A stretch of 64,000 nt of DNA from NCBI RefSeq assembly GCF_902806685.2, contig NC_048541.1, forward strand, positions 16,626,662 through 16,690,661, written 5' to 3'. Positions within the stretch are counted from its first letter, which is position 1. Each line of letters starts with the position of its first letter. The translations under genes and the position numbers were made by a program. Shown in pieces: positions 24,701-33,824 of this stretch. The notes beneath the pieces were generated by a model. The model was not told where the DNA came from and made no database searches. It saw only the letters and a list, made by a program, of their open reading frames with translations. This stretch comes from Maniola hyperantus (Eukaryota > Arthropoda > Insecta > Lepidoptera > Nymphalidae).

Positions 24701-27700
24701 TACATCTACTCGGGCCACACCATGGTGCTGGTGCTGAGCTACCTCATCGTGGCCGAGTACTCGCCGCGCAAGCTGTGGCCCGTGCACTGGGCGCTGTGGG
24801 GCGCGGGCGCGCTGGGCGTGGGCTTCGTGCTGCTGGCGCACGGCCACTACACCGTGGACGTGCTCATCGCCTACTACATCACCACGCGCCTGTTCTGGAC
24901 GTTCCACGCGCTGCTGGGCGCGCAGCCGCGCGCGGGCCCGGGCGCCATGCTGCAGCGCGAGTGGTGGTTCGCGCTGTTCACGTACCTGGAGCGCAACGTG
25001 CGCGGGCCCGTGCCGCGCCGCTACGACTGGCCGCTGCCGTGGCCGCGCAGCAAGCTGTTCAGCCGGCTCAGCTAGTGGCGCGCGCCGCCGAGCCGCGTGT
25101 GACTCACCTTCTGCGAGTGGCGCCGCAGCACCTGCAGCTCCTTGGGGCTGGTGCGCGTGCAGATGGCCAGCGTCAGCGTGTAGTCGAACTGGTGCACGAC
25201 GAGGTTGAGGTACACCGTCTCCTCCCAGTCGATCTCGGGGTCGCCGATGGGCAGCTTGCGCGAGTCCTTGCGGAACACCTCCACGTCCGTCTGCAACCCA
25301 CGCTGCTGTCAGCTGTTGTGTTTGTATCGAACAATGAAGAGGAACAAGTATACTGTGATTAGTTTCGGTGAGCCAAGTGCGATGCGCGCCGGCTCGGTAG
25401 TCGGGAGGCGAGCGCGCCCAGTGTGGGACTTATAATACGAGTAGGGACTATTGTAACAAATAATATTTTTATATCGTTTAAAATAAAGTACACGACTGTT
25501 ATCGATGCAAATTTTTTGTATTTCCAAAAATCGTTCTAATGACTGTAGTAATCTATAATCCAAATGGTGCTAACCTCGCAACTAGCCGGCGAAGGCACCC
25601 GCGTGCTGCGGTGACCACTGACCAGCTCACCCCAAGAGGGCACTTTACTATTTGAATTATAGCATCATTACCAACAATACTGATGGTGAATCATATTTTT
25701 ATAAAATTCAATTTATATCCAGAAAATAGTACTAGTAATAATTAGTAGCAGAACTACCGATATTGCTTAATATACTCTGTGACGATGTAGGTGCTGGGCG
25801 CTGGGCGCTGGGTGTCACATCTATGTAAACGTATATCTGAACGTAGTGCTCCTCTCAGTCGGTGGTTGTGGGTTCCAATATTTAAGTAAATAAATAAATT
25901 TTTCTAAAGTACCTCAGAAACTGTTGAAGAATAAAACTAGCTAAAGCCCAACTTGCAATTGTTGTTTTCAGTTTATATGTAAATGGGACAAAGTATTATA
26001 ATAGCGCGCCATCTGCCCCCACAAGTAATGTATGGCGCCACAATAATGAAACTAAGCCGATAACGATGTCATGTTCATGTGACCACAAATGTATTTGTAT
26101 CTATGGTGCTGTACTTCCTATGCTTTCACAATACATATCTACTACACTCTATCCGTGGAAACAAGTTAGTAACACTCTGTTTTCTAAATTCAATTCGAAT
26201 ATGTTTTCACAAAACATTCCAAATTCAATTCGAGAATTTTCGTTTGGTGTACCAAAATGGTAAACGCCCACTGAAATTTTCGTCTCTATCATTTGTATGG
26301 TATTACGTAACAGAGAGAGCCCTATCTAACTTCTTTCCGTGGAGAGAGTCCAGTAGATATAGTACCTACGCATTTACAACTAAAATCTTATGATGTAACA
26401 TTATGAAATCTGGTATATAAGATGAGATTGAGGATTGAAGCAAAGGGCCTTGAAAACTTGGCCTACCTAGTAGTACGCTATTAGCTGTCAGAGTTAAACT
26501 GGACCAGTACAACTTTGACAGCTTACATCTCGGAAACTTGTCACTTTCGAAGATTTTGTCTTCACAATACTTGTTTGTATTGATGCCAGCTATTGATTCG
26601 CCGCTATTTTGGAAAAAAAAGAAAATGGCGGCCAGGCTCCATACTAAAATATTTTTATTTTATTTATTCAAACCCCTCTGCATTATGCCTGCGTGCAGCC
26701 TGTTTTGTATCTCCATTATTCTCAATAGCTATTTAGTTTAGTTGTACGCACAAACAAATTGGTAAATTTGTTAGAAGCTTTGGTGGCCAAGATTGCACTA
26801 ATTTAGAGCCTACAACTAAAGTAGGTACCACTGAGATACGAAATAGGTCCGCAGGAGCAGAAGGGACTCTCACAGGAGTAGGAAATAGCAGCAGGCTCAC
26901 CTCATACTTGGGCAGGTACCGCGAGGTGCCTTTGACGTGTCGCTTGCGCACGAAGAACAGCAGGTCGTCGCTGTCGATGGAGCGCTCCTCCTGGAACAGG
27001 AAGTGGCGCACGAACAGGTCCGTCCAGTAGGTGGTCCCCTGCAGCACCACGAACCCCGACTCTGCAAGCACGCCCGAGGGTTAGCGACATACACGCACTG
27101 ACACCACAACTTACTATAAGGCTCTTTCGGTTACGTAATCCCATACAAATGGTTAACACAAAATATTCAGTGGGCCTTGACCATTTTGAGACACCGACCA
27201 ATCACAAACATGTTTTCATAAATCAATCGAAACACAATTCTTCTAAAACATTCGTTTAGTTCGAAAACATAGTTTAGTTTGTGATTGGTTGATGACCCAA
27301 AATGGTTAAGGCCCACTGAGTTTTTGTCTTTGTAATTTGTATGGGATTACATACCAGAGCGAGCCCCATACTAACTTCTCTCGTCAACGGGAATAAATCG
27401 TCAACGTACACCTACAATGAAAAATAATATTTCAGACACCAAGTTACCATTAGTTTGAGGCGCTATTATACATTTTTGTCCAGATCATTTTAATAGATTA
27501 TAAGTTTGATATTCAGACGATATGGGGACACCTCCTGTTTAGGGATTATAGATTCAATTATAATGTTGAAGATTACTACATCTGTAAACTGTAATATATA
27601 TTTATTTTTTACAATAATCTATATATCTAGCGAGTTCTAAAAAATACATAATATATTGTCACACCCAATCCTCGCTACCTGCAGATATTTGAACAGGGAA

Positions 27701-30700
27701 GTGCCTTGGAAGATATCATGAATGTTTACTCGTATGTTGTAGATGTACTTTAGATGCCACTATATAATATCGGCGAGAAGCGCTTAGTAGCTAGCTCTCC
27801 TAACTATACATACCTACTGGTTTAATGTTTTATATTTTAAAAACGTTAATTTTATATGAAATCAGGACATCAAGATTTAAATGTGATATTAAGCTTGTGT
27901 ACCTTTGTGTTTTATTTTTAATTCGTTTTAAGATAAATCGCCATTGTAGCTATTGAGTTCAAAAATAGAAATAAATGAAGTAAACTTACAGAATTATATT
28001 TATCTTAACATTTTAATTTCTCTACTTGCAATGATCTAAGGCTAAGATCTATAGAGTTTACTTAGACTTTGCTCAGACTTAAGTTTCAGTTAAAACGAGA
28101 TAGATTTATGTCAGCGATATAAAGTTGTCTCATTTTAACAGTGTCTTAAATCATAAATCTGAGCAAAATCAAATTATGCTATAGATCTCAACCGAAGGCT
28201 GAGTGAGATGTATAGAATGTACTAAAACTTTGACACAATTAAAATAAGACAGATTTATGTCTGTATCACTTTAAGTCGAAGTAAAGTCTGAACAAAGTAA
28301 GCTCTATAGTTCTCAGCCTAAAATTAGCTACACTGGTGATACGACATAATATAACATTTTTGTACAAGCCACTTTCGGCTGCCTGACATCAGAGTTGTGC
28401 AAGATTGTGTTGCGATTGTGCGGATCTTCATTTTCTGAGCTTAGCTTGTTCAATGGTCCAACCTTTTCTAAGGTGAGCCAAGTTCTCAAAATGAAGCGAC
28501 CCTATTGGTAACTGTGTGGACCCTGGTCCAATCCCTCGACAGTGTCAAAACCTATGCCTTATGTAGTTTGGGGCACAATTTATTTCATACTATGGCGGCT
28601 AAGTCAAAATCGAACAAACGTGATGTTTTGGTACAGTTTCAAAAATGACAAGTATATAAAATGTACCAAAGTACAAGTACCAAGTACCAAGACTTTGCCG
28701 ATATAGTACGAAATAAATAGGCTAGTTGACACTTTTTTTAAGTTGGTCTTAAATGGTTAATATTTGTCCTATTAGATCAAAAAAATTAACACTATATTTT
28801 TTTGCGCCCTAAAAACCGTAAAACTTTAATTTAAAAATATATTTTTCATAGACAGCTGAAAACACTGTCGGCCATGTTTGGCCTATTGATTATCTGTGCT
28901 CTGACGTCATGCATTTGTAAACAACAGCATAAACTTCCGTGACATATGGATGACATTTCTTTGTTTACATATTTAATGACGTCACATCATGGCTGACAGC
29001 GTTTTCTGCGTTTCAAATAAAAATAAAAACTGTCTTTTTTAAAATTGGATTTATATATCCATCCTGCGTTTTTAATAATTGTTATTGATATATTTCGTTG
29101 TCTTAAGCAAAATACTATAATAAATAATCATTTATTGGACGAAATTAGATATGAGTCAAGTAGCCTATTGCACTCCAAAAGCTTTCATATGGCATCAGTT
29201 TCAACATTGTTGAGGGTGGTACAACACCTCTCGCTTCGCACCCTGGCGGGGAGGCGGCTGTTGTAAATATTAATGTTAACATATTGTTTCTGTTGTTGTT
29301 CTGTGTATATTGTACAGGCGATGCCCGATCAACTATTGACCATAATTAATTAGTAATAATAATATGTTTAAGCTGTTTTCGAAAAAGGTTTTAAATAAAA
29401 TAAATATTTTACTGAGCAGTTTATTGTTTGATGCGAGCTGTAGGCAAGTTGTGATGATTATACAAATGAGATTATCTCTCAGCCAATCTTAGCAAACTTT
29501 TTAGCAGCACTTTGTTTTATTTTTGAAAATTGAATTGTGACCGTCTGGAGGTACAGAAACATCTGAGAAACATTGTATTTTCTATTGTCATGATAGTAGA
29601 TGATAGCTTCTTTATTTTACTGTTAGGCCCTAACTTATACAAAATTACATACTGCTACATAGTTTAGGCACGTCAAATACTTATATAACGAAAATGTCTA
29701 CGGGCTGTATTATTCCCAGTGTTTTTCTTTTTATCGACTTGGTTCAGTGACATTCCTCTGGTCACATTTTGTGACTGTGAGGGTCTGATGTGTTCCTAGA
29801 AAAAGGAAACGGGAAGTGTTCCTAGAAAAATCATGGATATCTAACTTTCTTAACGTTTTTTAAACTAAAATTCCTATTAAATAATTTAATCTTGTATGTA
29901 TTAACTAATAGCTTTATACTTATTTTGTGGATTGACGACATATTATAATGTAGGTTAATGGTAGATGTTACAGTAAAAGTGTATATGTCATCACACTTTG
30001 TCAACTGCAGCAGTGGGCAGTGGGAATGTTGTCAGTGTTTCATATTCATACCACATTCCAGAACTGCAAATACTTTTCTATTTTGTATAATAACCATGTA
30101 GAACTTTGTAAACAAGGGGTTCCGTTGCATAGATCTTTGTAAACCTTTGTAAACAAGGGGTTCCGTTGCATAGATTTTTGTACTCAATGTAACATGCATT
30201 TTAAATGTGAAAATCATCAGCTAGGTATAATATCTCTTGTATCTCAAACTTTTTTACTGTTTTATTTTTAAAAGGACTAAAGTATTTTAGCGTTTAAACT
30301 GTCGTGAGTAATTTCCAAGTATATAAGTTCTGCTTATTGTTTATGGACTTAAGTATATAAAAAATAAGCGGAATAATGAAATTTCAACATAGGTTTGACA
30401 TTTCACATATGGTGATGATCTTCACTTTTGAAATGCGTAGCAAGTAACTAGTGGAAGCTGGTCGCAAACTGAACCGCGCCGTGCATTATTTATCGCCGTA
30501 ATTGGGAAAATTGTTTTCATCAAACCCTATGCGACTTGGAACAGGACAATATATTTGCAGGAAAATGCTGTCTCCCCCAAGTTCTGAGAATTACGCTTTT
30601 AAGTACCTAACTACTAACTTAGAAATAAAAATATACTTATAGCTTGCGGCATCCAACGCTCTCGTCAACTCATTTCTTGCTGTACCTAATGAGTGATCAG

Positions 30701-33700
30701 CTTGAAATGCAACATAGTTACAATGAAATAAGTTCATTAAGCTGTTTCCTCACCTCTGCATGCACGGGCCCCTCCAAGTGTTCAATGTGGTTCAATGTCT
30801 GCATGGAGTATAATAACGGTTTGTACCGTTGCTGTTGTAAACCAAACTTCAAATAAATGTCTTTTTTTTTTTTTTAATACAATAAAACTTAAAGCTAGCC
30901 TTATCTAATTACTATATAAATCATGAACGCGTGGAATGGTGCCAAGAATACTGGCTGCATTTCCGCGCTGGACAGCCAGGCTGATCCGCTGCGCAAAAAA
31001 TGAGCCAGCCCTTCTGTCACCAGTTGAGGCTATTAATCGCGGTGAAATGTCTCGTAAAAAATTTTTAGCACTAAGACTCCATGGCCCCAGGGTCTCCACG
31101 GCAAACGGCACAAAAATGTAACTCTCTATAAGAGAGGCATACTTGCGCCGCTTGCCGTTTTCAGCTGTTTCTGCTGCGGCTCCCGGTCTTGATGCTGTCT
31201 TCCTGATATGACACGGGGCCAATGTGTCAACGCAAGTTGCGTCCCACATTAGCGCCCGTCCCCGTTCCCAGGGAACCAGCGTCAATCCATCAGGTCTCTT
31301 GCCATCATCCCGACTAATCCCTGCCGGCTCAATGAGCGCAGGAATATTTATGGTGGCAAGAGCTCTTTTAATTGTATCGTTAAGAGAGCCATGCCTAAAC
31401 AGCCTACCGGAGCTCCTTTGGCAAGAGAGTCCGTGGATTCCAAATTTATCAACCTCTTTTCCACACGGACATCTGTGCTGATGGCACAATGTCTTTTTTA
31501 TTACTTTACTTTTACATTATTTATCCCTTTTTTGACCTTGCAAAGTAAGGAATTTTTCCTAGCAAAGACAAATTTAATCTACCTAAGAAGTTGTGGAATT
31601 TCATCAAAGTTGTTTATTATTGTTTCATCAAAATTACTTTGGTATTTAAAATTTAGAAAATTGTAATGTACAAGGATGGAGGATATGCGTGTAAAAGGGG
31701 TGGATAATGTGTTGACGGATGACAGAGCCGACCCCACGTAGCGTGGGATGAAGTAGGAAGAAGAAGTAATGTACAAGATTTACTTAGAGCTATAGCAAGG
31801 GCTACAAGGATTTTCATGTCATTATCTAAGAACTTAAAGAGCTAATTGTGATTTTGGCCTCTGCACGTGATAATATTAGGTAGGTACTTAACTTGCCGTG
31901 GTTAGTTAATCGATCTATTTAGTGATACGAAGGAAGACGCGACAGCGCGGCTACGTTGCTCGCATTTGGTGTTAGTTAACCAATGTCTCTCGCGCCGTAG
32001 GTATTATAGTAATTACCTATACGCATTACGCACAGATCACCTCCAATAGAGCTCTACTTGTCTAGAGGCTAGAAGCAACTGTGAACCGCTGGCCAAGTGC
32101 GGATTGTCACACTTCACACAGCTTTGAGAACATTATGAAGAACTCTCAGACGTGCAGCTTACTTCACCATGTTTTCCTTCACCATTGGCAGGGCTGACCC
32201 CTTTTCACTCTGAGAGGAGACTCATGCTGCAGTGAGCCAGCGATGCGTTGGTCATGATGAACTGCAAACAGCAATAAAGGATGAGAATAATGTTAATCAG
32301 TTGTACATAATATAGCATACATGTGACATGAAACAGAATACAAAAGGTAGATGTGAATGGAAAGTGATATTCCAGATCAGTTGTTTACAAATAGTCCCAC
32401 AAGTTCCATGATTGTTTGCTGATGATACGGATTAGCTATTTTCTCTGTATTACTTACCATTGCATTCATCATCATCATACTCCACCCATCGACGGGTCAC
32501 TACTGAGCGTGGGTCTCCTCTCCCAATGAGAATCACAGTTGGGTCTACCTTGTAGTAGTTTAATGGAACGTAATCCTTTTGTCAGTTCTACTGAATCTTA
32601 CTACAATGCCAAATTGCTTGGAACACTACCATTGCAGTGGTAACTAAGTACAGTTAGAACCTACTAGAGTCTAGACAATTTAAATTGAAAAAACCGGCCA
32701 AGTGCGAATCAGCCGCGCGCACCGAGGGTTCTGTACTACAGTTGTATTTTTGTATTTTTACAACATTTTCACGATAAATCTATTTGTTCATGAACAGTAC
32801 ACATTTGAATTTTTTTGTGATGTTATTATTTATTATTTATTATTATACCATAATGTGCAGTGTCCTTACAGGGTAGTCCTACTGCGACAGTGCACTGTAA
32901 TCTATCTTATATCTATTAACAATTATACTTAAATTTAAAAATAAATTATTTACAACGATAATAAAATTATTAATCTACTACTTAACGGCTATCTTATGAA
33001 TAACTAATAATCCACATTTCTATCCTTGTGAGCTCAGTCAGAGAGCAACAAAAAATATCTATTCTTTCGGCTATTAAGTTAAGGGTGCGGAGTGCGCGCG
33101 TCAACGGCGCCTGCCTGAGCAAGTTGACGCCCGTACGGCACGGCCAGCAGCAGCGGCCGGCGTGTCCGCTCCACGTACCTCTCCGGGGCACACAGACTAA
33201 TCACACCACACATTATGTAACCACAAATTATTTATTTTTATTTTATTTAAACCACAAATTCAATTTTTTCTGGTTTTTTCCTTTACTTGTGCTATAAGAC
33301 CTACCTACCTGCCAAATTTCATGACTCTAGGTCAACAGGAAGTACCCTATAGGTTTTCTTGACAGACAGGACGGACAGATGGACAGACAAACAAACAACG
33401 AAGTGATCCTATAAGGGTAGTACTTCAACCAGCAATTGTACTGAGTAGAGCTGCAGTCTGCAGTCAGGAACAGTCAGTGCCAATGATTCAGCGCAACTAC
33501 CACTAACTATTCCTGATTGTTTGACTGTTCACGGTTGCCTGGACACCCTTAGATTCTATCTGTACAAAGCTTAACCACTGAACCGATCTTGACGAAATTT
33601 CGCACTAAGATAGCTTGGATCACGGATGTATCTTAGATTTCCCACGCGGACGTAGCCGTGGCTCACAGTGAGTATAATATGAAAAGGAGAACCTATAGAA

Positions 33701-33824
33701 GAACAAATCACTAACCATCTTTCATCAACTGGCGCATTTCCTTCGTGCGCTGAAAGTTGATCTCCTCCAGCAGCTGGTCCAACATGGTGGCGTGCGGCAG
33801 CAGCGCGGAGCCCCCGAGAGCCAT
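9682..33824 (-). CDS. KIAA0930: KIAA0930 homologue (DUF2045), 5' part, exons 1-4
   Basis: Minus-strand gene for a conserved animal protein of unknown molecular function. Four exons (109, 161, 183, 99 bases; 184 codons) join in phase. The human family has about 404 aa, so roughly half is missing, presumably to the left of the window. Recognisable blocks are YWTDLFVRHFLFQEERSID, DDLLFFVRKRHVKG, EVFRKDSRKLPIGDPEIDWE, VYLNLVVHQFDYTLTLAICT, VYASPSRRKMDTKGEG and MTYPHICFMVDNFDEV. These correspond in order to the human protein (DDMLFYVRRK, YRRDSKKLP.GDPDIDWEE, VFASPSKHPMDSKGE, ISYPNIFFMID). No signal peptide or membrane segment is visible in this half. Introns are large (6.7, 1.6 and 15.3 kb). I did not find the next exon in 1-9681. 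A sphingomyelin-synthase-like gene lies inside intron 3 on the other strand. Confidence 0.85.
9781..12317. other. Intron 3 of the KIAA0930 homologue, left part
   Basis: No exon or complete transposon recognised apart from the foldback remnant at 11690-11820 and CGATCGTA-rich patches at 10460-10530. Confidence 0.5.
12318..12728 (-). mobile_element. tRNA-derived SINE
   Basis: Minus-strand head at 12663-12727 contains A-box-like TAGCCTAGTGG and B-box GGTTCGATCCC. The body has the conserved CTCACTCTGAGAGGAGAC word, and the tail ends in TGATGATGATGATG. An extra segment near 12555-12650 interrupts it. Confidence 0.75.
13420..13842 (+). mobile_element. Two adjacent Lep1-related Helitrons
   Basis: The first (13420-13612) ends AAGTCGCAAGCATCATCTAGT. 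The second (13634-13842) starts AAAAGGTGACTGACTGATC and ends GCGAGCATAAGCTAAAA. Confidence 0.58.
14448..14703 (+). mobile_element. tRNA-derived SINE, full-length
   Basis: Head TAGCCTAGTGGTTAGGAC, B-box GGTTCGATCCCGGGC, body CTTCTCACTCTGAGAGGAGA, GAGCCGGCGGCGATGGGTTG and (ATG)n tail. Same family as 12318-12728, opposite strand. Confidence 0.78.
15151..15300 (+). mobile_element. Degenerate RTE-like LINE fragment
   Basis: One frame reads LTYGCQTWVLLAIKLAEA-stop-NLSKRVGKQYVRV, matching the thumb region motif (TYGCQTW) of RTE-type reverse transcriptases, with stops. Confidence 0.5.
15303..15425 (-). mobile_element. SINE fragment
   Basis: CCTCACGGTGTTTTTCTCCA through GGGATCGAACTCCGGACCT: body plus B-box on the minus strand. 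Confidence 0.5.
16258..16385 (-). mobile_element. Lep1-related Helitron fragment
   Basis: Reverse orientation: ACAACTAGCTAACGCTCGCG to GTCAGTCAGTCAGTCAGC. A further 3' end fragment is at 16765-16832 (plus). Confidence 0.55.
17350..17567 (+). mobile_element. Lep1-like Helitron
   Basis: ATTATAAATGTGAAAGTGTG to GAAGTCGCTGGCATCAGCTAGT; same family as 5185-5430. Confidence 0.62.
17861..18066 (+). mobile_element. Lep1-like remnant with two hairpins at its left end
   Basis: CAACCGATTTTGACGAAATC to CGGAATCGCTGGCATCTTTT is Lep1-like. Left of it sit two perfect inverted repeats: 17861-17892 (14-base arms) and 17901-17940 (18-base arms). Confidence 0.6.
18599..20063 (+). repeat. 5' LTR
   Basis: TG...CA bounded, 1465 bases, the same as the 3' LTR at a constant offset of 1815. 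It contains a TTTCCGTTTCCG-rich patch near 19358-19415 and no long ORF. Confidence 0.94.
20064..20413 (+). other. Internal region of the LTR element
   Basis: 350 bases with the primer binding site at the left and a purine run, AGGAGGGGAAG (20400-20410), just before the 3' LTR (polypurine tract). A 66-codon ORF at 20218-20418 runs into the LTR and shows no recognisable domain. Confidence 0.85.
20066..20083 (+). promoter_or_regulatory. Primer binding site for tRNA-Lys(UUU)
   Basis: TGGCGCCCGAACAGGGAC starts two bases after the LTR end and is an 18-base perfect complement of the 3' end of insect/vertebrate tRNA-Lys(UUU). Confidence 0.92.
20414..21878 (+). repeat. 3' LTR
   Basis: 1465 bases, no difference from the 5' LTR seen by eye; ends TTACA followed by the AGGC target duplication. 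Confidence 0.94.
21883..22640. other. AT-rich intronic DNA, no feature seen
   Basis: Between the LTR element and the GC-rich promoter block. I see only simple AT-rich sequence with GGTAGGTACCTAC words. Confidence 0.6.
22655..23570 (+). promoter_or_regulatory. GC- and CpG-rich promoter/5' UTR block of the nested gene
   Basis: About 900 bases of very GC-rich, CpG-rich DNA in otherwise AT-rich surroundings, ending 270 bases upstream of the sphingomyelin-synthase-like ATG. Several overlapping long ORFs on both strands have no recognisable protein, as expected for GC-rich non-coding sequence. A donor-like TTAA|GTAGGT near 23567 and an acceptor-like CCACTTCCAG at 23803-23813 suggest a 5' UTR intron. 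Confidence 0.5.
23829..23843 (+). promoter_or_regulatory. Minimal upstream ORF overlapping the start codon
   Basis: ATG GTG ATT GGA TGA encodes four residues, and its stop overlaps the sphingomyelin-synthase-like ATG as ATGA. Such an overlap could lower or couple initiation. Whether the mRNA contains it depends on the unmapped transcription start. Confidence 0.45.
23840..25075 (+). CDS. Sphingomyelin synthase family protein (intronless coding region)
   Basis: 411-aa multi-pass enzyme of the sphingomyelin synthase/LPP superfamily, which transfers a phospho-headgroup from a phospholipid to ceramide at Golgi, ER or plasma membrane. All four family motifs are present: D1 PLPD (175-178), D2 RRVFFIIGLLYLYRSAT, D3 CGDYIYSGHT (285-294) and D4 HYTVD (336-340). 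These give the predicted catalytic triad His293, His336 and Asp340. About six membrane segments span residues 139-355. The first 130 residues are Ala/Arg/Pro-rich; no SAM domain is evident, so it resembles SMS more than full-length SMSr. Substrate preference (PC or PE) cannot be read from sequence. Codon use is extremely GC-rich, making long false ORFs in other frames. The start is the first in-frame ATG found; the frame stays open upstream to an AG at 23813, so a spliced 5' part is possible. Confidence 0.9.
   Translation: MTISARSPDKQPSPPKPIHLAEPLLASVRVYLAHEPRAKRLAAPPAPQACHADVVSSSAREEVRGIDFSALARNDLNNNASRRRAMPSAAELLQRQPLLARAKPPPDDSDADADAAPRADFVVEIPPGAAREERYPKEVWKTIVAFVFLFLCVCVNMMSLSLVHERLPDRNSTAPLPDVVLDNVAPRDWGLAVSEYLIMACTTTAMLVVVFHKHRFIVARRVFFIIGLLYLYRSATMFVTVLPVSSTTYFCSPKSNGTTPLLIVRRMFYLISGFGLSINGKHTYCGDYIYSGHTMVLVLSYLIVAEYSPRKLWPVHWALWGAGALGVGFVLLAHGHYTVDVLIAYYITTRLFWTFHALLGAQPRAGPGAMLQREWWFALFTYLERNVRGPVPRRYDWPLPWPRSKLFSRLS
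25108..25290 (-). CDS. KIAA0930: KIAA0930 homologue exon 3
   Basis: Acceptor GGGTTGCAG|ACGGACGTG, donor CAGAAG|GTGAGT. Encodes TDVEVFRKDSRKLPIGDPE and the IDWEETVYLNLVVHQFDYTL block. It lies only 32 bases beyond the stop codon of the opposite-strand nested gene and probably falls entirely inside that gene's 3' UTR. Confidence 0.88.
25482..25487 (+). terminator. Candidate polyadenylation signal of the sphingomyelin-synthase-like gene
   Basis: First AATAAA after the stop codon, 407 bases downstream. If used, the 3' UTR crosses the whole of exon 3 of the KIAA0930 homologue in antisense. Confidence 0.45.
26901..27061 (-). CDS. KIAA0930: KIAA0930 homologue exon 2
   Basis: Acceptor GTGCTTGCAG|AGTCGGGG, donor TATGAG|GTGAGC, phase 0. 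Encodes ESGFVVLQGTTYWTDLFVRH and the DDLLFFVRKRHVKGTSRYLP block. Confidence 0.87.
27117..27372. mobile_element. Foldback MITE in intron 1 of the KIAA0930 homologue
   Basis: GGCTCTTTCGGTTACGTAAT CCCATACAAAT and, inverted, ATTTGTATGGGATTACATAC, with inner arms GACCGACCAATCACAAAC-like / GTTTGTGATTGGTTGATG. A half copy occurs at 26245-26320. Confidence 0.6.
28025..28328. mobile_element. Foldback repeat with TAGGCTGAGATCTATAG-like ends
   Basis: CTAAGGCTAAGATCTATAGA at left and, inverted, CTCTATAGTTCTCAGCCTA at right. Repeated AGACAGATTTATGTC-like words lie inside. A partial copy is at 35388-35470. Confidence 0.55.
28329..30861. other. Intron 1 of the KIAA0930 homologue, middle part
   Basis: AT-rich. 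A tandem pair GTAAACAAGGGGTTCCGTTG CATAGAT at 30107-30177; otherwise nothing assigned. Confidence 0.5.
30862..31493 (-). mobile_element. 5'-truncated retroelement, C-terminal ORF fragment
   Basis: A 194-codon open frame (30905-31489) with no known host gene: CHQHRCPCGKEVDKFGIHGLSC (Cys/His knuckle), DDGKRPDGLTLVPW, RALMWDATCVDTLAPCH, YIFVPFAVETLGPWS, GDRRAGSFFAQRISLAVQRG. The RPDG...WDAT pattern resembles a PD-(D/E)xK endonuclease; this is inferred. The 3' side ends in a run of 14-15 A (minus strand), and AATGTC flanks both ends (30856-30861 and 31488-31493). That fits target-primed integration with 5' truncation. The open frame suggests it is fairly young. Confidence 0.72.
31675..31770 (+). 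mobile_element. Short RTE-like LINE 3' remnant
   Basis: Reads RVKGVDNVLTDDRADPT-stop followed by GTGGGATGAAGTAGGAAGAAG, a common lepidopteran RTE 3' terminus. The usual central Arg/Trp segment is missing. Confidence 0.45.
32085..32262. mobile_element. Rearranged SINE fragments
   Basis: A minus-oriented body piece (TCACCATGTTTTCCTTCACC) abuts a plus-oriented tail (CACTCTGAGAGGAGACTC...GGTCATGATG). A further minus-strand tail piece is at 32465-32545. Confidence 0.5.
32690..33425 (+). mobile_element. Same interspersed repeat, split by about 400 bases
   Basis: Left part 32690-32815 and right part 33240-33425. The intervening DNA includes a GC-rich block (33055-33190) with a GTCAACGGCGCCTGCCTGAG word that I do not assign to a gene. 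Confidence 0.5.
33716..33824 (-). CDS. KIAA0930: KIAA0930 homologue exon 1
   Basis: ATG at 33822-33824, preceded by a GC-rich leader. Encodes MALGGSALLPHATMLDQLLE and EINFQRTKEMRQLMKD. Donor GATG|GTTAGT, phase 1. Confidence 0.82.

Noticed and set aside
23702..24907. 401-codon open frame on the minus strand opposite the sphingomyelin-synthase-like gene, rich in His/Arg/Gly
   Set aside because: It is a GC-rich shadow of the real plus-strand gene; no domain, and its composition is what the complementary frame of such codons gives.
24256..25362. 368-codon plus-strand frame overlapping the same gene in another phase
   Set aside because: Ala/Arg/His-rich shadow frame with no family motif; the overlapping frame has all four sphingomyelin synthase motifs.
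33055..33190. Possible extra exon in intron 1 of the KIAA0930 homologue (GC-rich block)
   Set aside because: No homology to the family; exons 1 and 2 already join in phase, and the words look like a dispersed repeat.
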